From: Eubacterium sp.
Lineage (GTDB): Bacteria; Bacillota; Clostridia; Lachnospirales; Lachnospiraceae
Assembly (NCBI GenBank): GCA_017477505.1
Contig: JAFUVQ010000045.1
Span: 1-45,437 of the forward strand
Length of the DNA: 45,437 nucleotides
Direction of reading: 5' to 3'
Shown: positions 43,436-45,437 of the stretch, in pieces
How positions within the stretch are numbered: position 1 is the first letter of the stretch
Layout: each line of letters starts with the position of its first letter
Notes under the pieces: model-generated
Database searches by the model: none
Seen by the model: only the letters and a program-made list of their open reading frames with translations
What the model was told of the DNA's origin: nothing
Program-made: the position numbers and the translations under genes

Positions 43436-45437
43436 CTATTCTATAAACGCTTTATAGAATCTTGCACAGAAAGCTGCACACTGTCCTCTTGTTGAGGTAC
43501 CGTTAGGTTTCATCTTTGTAGAAGATACCCCTGATAGAATTCCATTATCTACTGCCCACTGAAGATCATTGACAGCACCGCTTCTAACTTCGTTATAATC
43601 CGAATATGTACTGATGCTTGTTCCTCCAGATATATATTTATCTTCACAATTCTGATAATCACCGAACTTCTTAAGCATTATCGCTATCTGTGAACGGCTT
43701 ATGTTATTATTTGGCTTGAACTGTCCGTTAGCAAATCCGGAGATGATTCCCTTTGAGCTCGCCCATACTACCTCAGCATATCCGGCTGTTCCGGAGGAAA
43801 CATCTGAGTAGCTGCTCTTATTCAGGTCAGCCGCTGTAATCGCAGGACTACCTGCCATCTTATATATCATAATAGCAAACTGTGCACGTGTTACATTCTG
43901 ATCAGGTTTTACCTTTACTTGTCCATTTTCATCAGGCGCTGAGAATCCATTTATAATACCCTTATCATAAGCATAACGTATTTCCGGAGCTAAACGATCA
44001 CTTACATCAACATCCTTGAACGGCCATACATCTTTCTTAACGGTACTGATAATAGTTCCTTTGCTCATACCGCTTGCTCTAAGATATCCTTTTGATGCTT
44101 TTCTTGCAAATACAGTATATACCGTCTTTGGACTAAGATTTGTAAATGTGTTTTCATTCTGCCATGTAATACCGTCAAGTGAGTACTGACATCCGTCCAT
44201 ATTTAATACGCTGATGCTTGTTGCCGTCACCTCATCTTCAACAGGAGCAGGCGGAACGTCATACTTTCCATATACCTCAACTGTGAAACTAGTTTCCGAC
44301 ATTTCATCATTTAACATATAATTGATAACTGCTTTTCCCGCTCCCAATGCATTAAGGTTACCTGCATCATCTATCTCTACAATACTTCCGCTGGTTCCCG
44401 GTGCAACCGGCTTACCATCAATACCAAGTACATCTGATATAACCCATTCAAAGCTTTCGCCTTCAAGAAGGTCTCTGCTGAAAGTAACGCTGACTGGTGA
44501 GCTGTCGCCAATCTGCATCTCATTTTTGATACCATTTATACTTTCAATTGAGAGAGGCAGAGTCGGATCTTCCGAACCTATAGGAGGTATTACCTCATAT
44601 TTCTTCTCTTTACATACGTCACAAGTATAAATCTTTATACCACTTTCTTCTTCTGTTGCCTCTTTGACAATCTCTCCGTCATCCCATTTATGCCCCTTTG
44701 CCGGAATAACTTCACCGGCCTCTAAAGTTTCACCGCATCTATGGCATTTTGTGTACTGAGTAAAACCATCGCTTACGCATGTAGCAGGAACTTCCTTTAC
44801 TACAACTTCATCATGACCATAAGCCTTAACAACTTCCTGCTCTGTAAGTATTTCTTCACATCTTGAACAATGAACTCCGGCAGTTAATCCGGTTTCTGTA
44901 CAAGTTGGCTCAACTGCCTCATCTATTACTTCAATATGTCCAAGAGCTTCCTCTGTTTCTGTATACTCGTCACCGCACTTACTGCATTTATATGTTGTGC
45001 TTCCTTCCTCGGTGCATGTAGCATCTACAGAATCAATCACCTCATAGTCATGCTCGCATCTGGTTTTATACCTTACCTCTGTTGACTTAGCTGTTGAATC
45101 CTTTGTATCAACCCAATCAGAAACCTTTGTATATCTGTACTGTTCTACTTTTACTCTGTCCTGATATACATTCCATCTGTACCATGCCTGGCATCTTTCA
45201 CCATGACTGCCATATGAACCATCACAAGTTACACCTGATTTACAATAAACCCTAGCACCACTGTCAGCCCAGTTGAGCAGATAATACGGATGACTTCCAT
45301 CCATACCTGTTGATGCTATTCTTACTCCATATCTGCTGTCATCTATTTCATCATAATGGACAAATTTTCCTGTCTGCTCATAGTTACCTTCATTGCCTGC
45401 ATTCGGACCACAGAAATGATAATAAATATGCTTTACA
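43436..45437 (-). CDS. SLH-anchored surface protein with Cys repeats (5' end outside window)
   Basis: The frame is open to the right end of the window, so the N-terminus is missing; an internal ATG at 45304 is not the likely start. About 667 residues are visible. An aromatic-rich region (YYLLNWADSGARVYC, WYRWNVYQDRVKVEQYRYTKVS) comes first. Four to five cysteine repeats with paired CxxC motifs (YKCSKCGDEYTE, GVHCSRCEEI, YTKCHRCGE, YTCDVCKEK) follow, then an Ig-like domain, a fibronectin-like domain, and three SLH repeats (VTRAQFAIMIYKMAG to QCAAFCARFYKAFIE). Everything from the Cys repeats on closely matches the end of its neighbour, showing a shared module or duplication. Attached to the wall through SLH; ligand unknown. 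Confidence 0.9.
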   Translation of the reverse strand, partial: VKHIYYHFCGPNAGNEGNYEQTGKFVHYDEIDDSRYGVRIASTGMDGSHPYYLLNWADSGARVYCKSGVTCDGSYGSHGERCQAWYRWNVYQDRVKVEQYRYTKVSDWVDTKDSTAKSTEVRYKTRCEHDYEVIDSVDATCTEEGSTTYKCSKCGDEYTETEEALGHIEVIDEAVEPTCTETGLTAGVHCSRCEEILTEQEVVKAYGHDEVVVKEVPATCVSDGFTQYTKCHRCGETLEAGEVIPAKGHKWDDGEIVKEATEEESGIKIYTCDVCKEKKYEVIPPIGSEDPTLPLSIESINGIKNEMQIGDSSPVSVTFSRDLLEGESFEWVISDVLGIDGKPVAPGTSGSIVEIDDAGNLNALGAGKAVINYMLNDEMSETSFTVEVYGKYDVPPAPVEDEVTATSISVLNMDGCQYSLDGITWQNENTFTNLSPKTVYTVFARKASKGYLRASGMSKGTIISTVKKDVWPFKDVDVSDRLAPEIRYAYDKGIINGFSAPDENGQVKVKPDQNVTRAQFAIMIYKMAGSPAITAADLNKSSYSDVSSGTAGYAEVVWASSKGIISGFANGQFKPNNNISRSQIAIMLKKFGDYQNCEDKYISGGTSISTYSDYNEVRSGAVNDLQWAVDNGILSGVSSTKMKPNGTSTRGQCAAFCARFYKAFIE

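Overview
The window looks like chromosome of a low-GC Clostridia, most likely Lachnospiraceae (a Butyrivibrio-like rumen or gut organism). This is inferred from AT-rich Firmicutes-style promoters and GGAGG ribosome binding sites, large S-layer-homology (SLH) surface proteins with BspA-type leucine-rich repeats, a laminarinase, and paired 6-phospho-beta-glucosidase and ROK kinase genes. No rRNA, tRNA, CRISPR array or intact transposase was seen. Almost everything is on the minus strand. The exceptions are one AraC-type regulator and one predicted small RNA. No gene-free stretch exceeds about 300 bases.

Region 1 (1-9.55 kb) is an accessory, defence-like island. It holds an intact PLD/DEAH helicase with a DUF3427-like C-terminus, preceded by an AlbA_2/Schlafen-type regulator whose promoter is covered by a 49-bp compound palindrome. 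It also holds two damaged copies of the helicase, both cut at the same nucleotide of the Walker A motif and joined to the same ~97-bp repeat. Between them lie three small immunity-like genes including a CPCC protein, and an XRE-ImmA/IrrE plus PIN-domain pair. A predicted ~77-nt plus-strand RNA with an exact TTGACA-N17-TATAAT promoter and a strong terminator sits between those two groups.

Region 2 (9.55-16.5 kb) has two RlaP-like nucleotidyltransferases, an M18 aminopeptidase, and an ABC transporter (large FtsX-type permease plus ATPase). Region 3 (16.5-26.3 kb) is a tightly spaced same-strand run: a 36-residue membrane protein, RecJ, a 7TM protein with degenerate GGDEF and intact EAL domains, a CapA-like lipoprotein, two GT2 glycosyltransferases, a Pr6Pr-like membrane protein, and a response regulator and histidine kinase that both appear to start with TTG. 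The two-component pair lies directly upstream of the ABC transporter and probably controls it.

Region 4 (26.3-37.2 kb) is carbohydrate use and stress. A ROK kinase and a GH1 enzyme with 6-phosphate-binding residues suggest ATP-dependent phosphorylation and then cleavage of beta-glucosides. An NhaC antiporter follows. A cell-wall-anchored GH16 laminarinase, with carbohydrate-binding modules inserted into its catalytic domain, is divergent from an AraC regulator. A glutathione peroxidase and OhrR regulator share an operon whose promoter carries a palindrome.

Region 5 (37.2-45.4 kb) holds two SLH-anchored surface proteins with closely related C-terminal halves. The second runs off the right end of the window. 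Between them are a terminator, helically phased TGATAA repeats and an operator-like palindrome inside a promoter.
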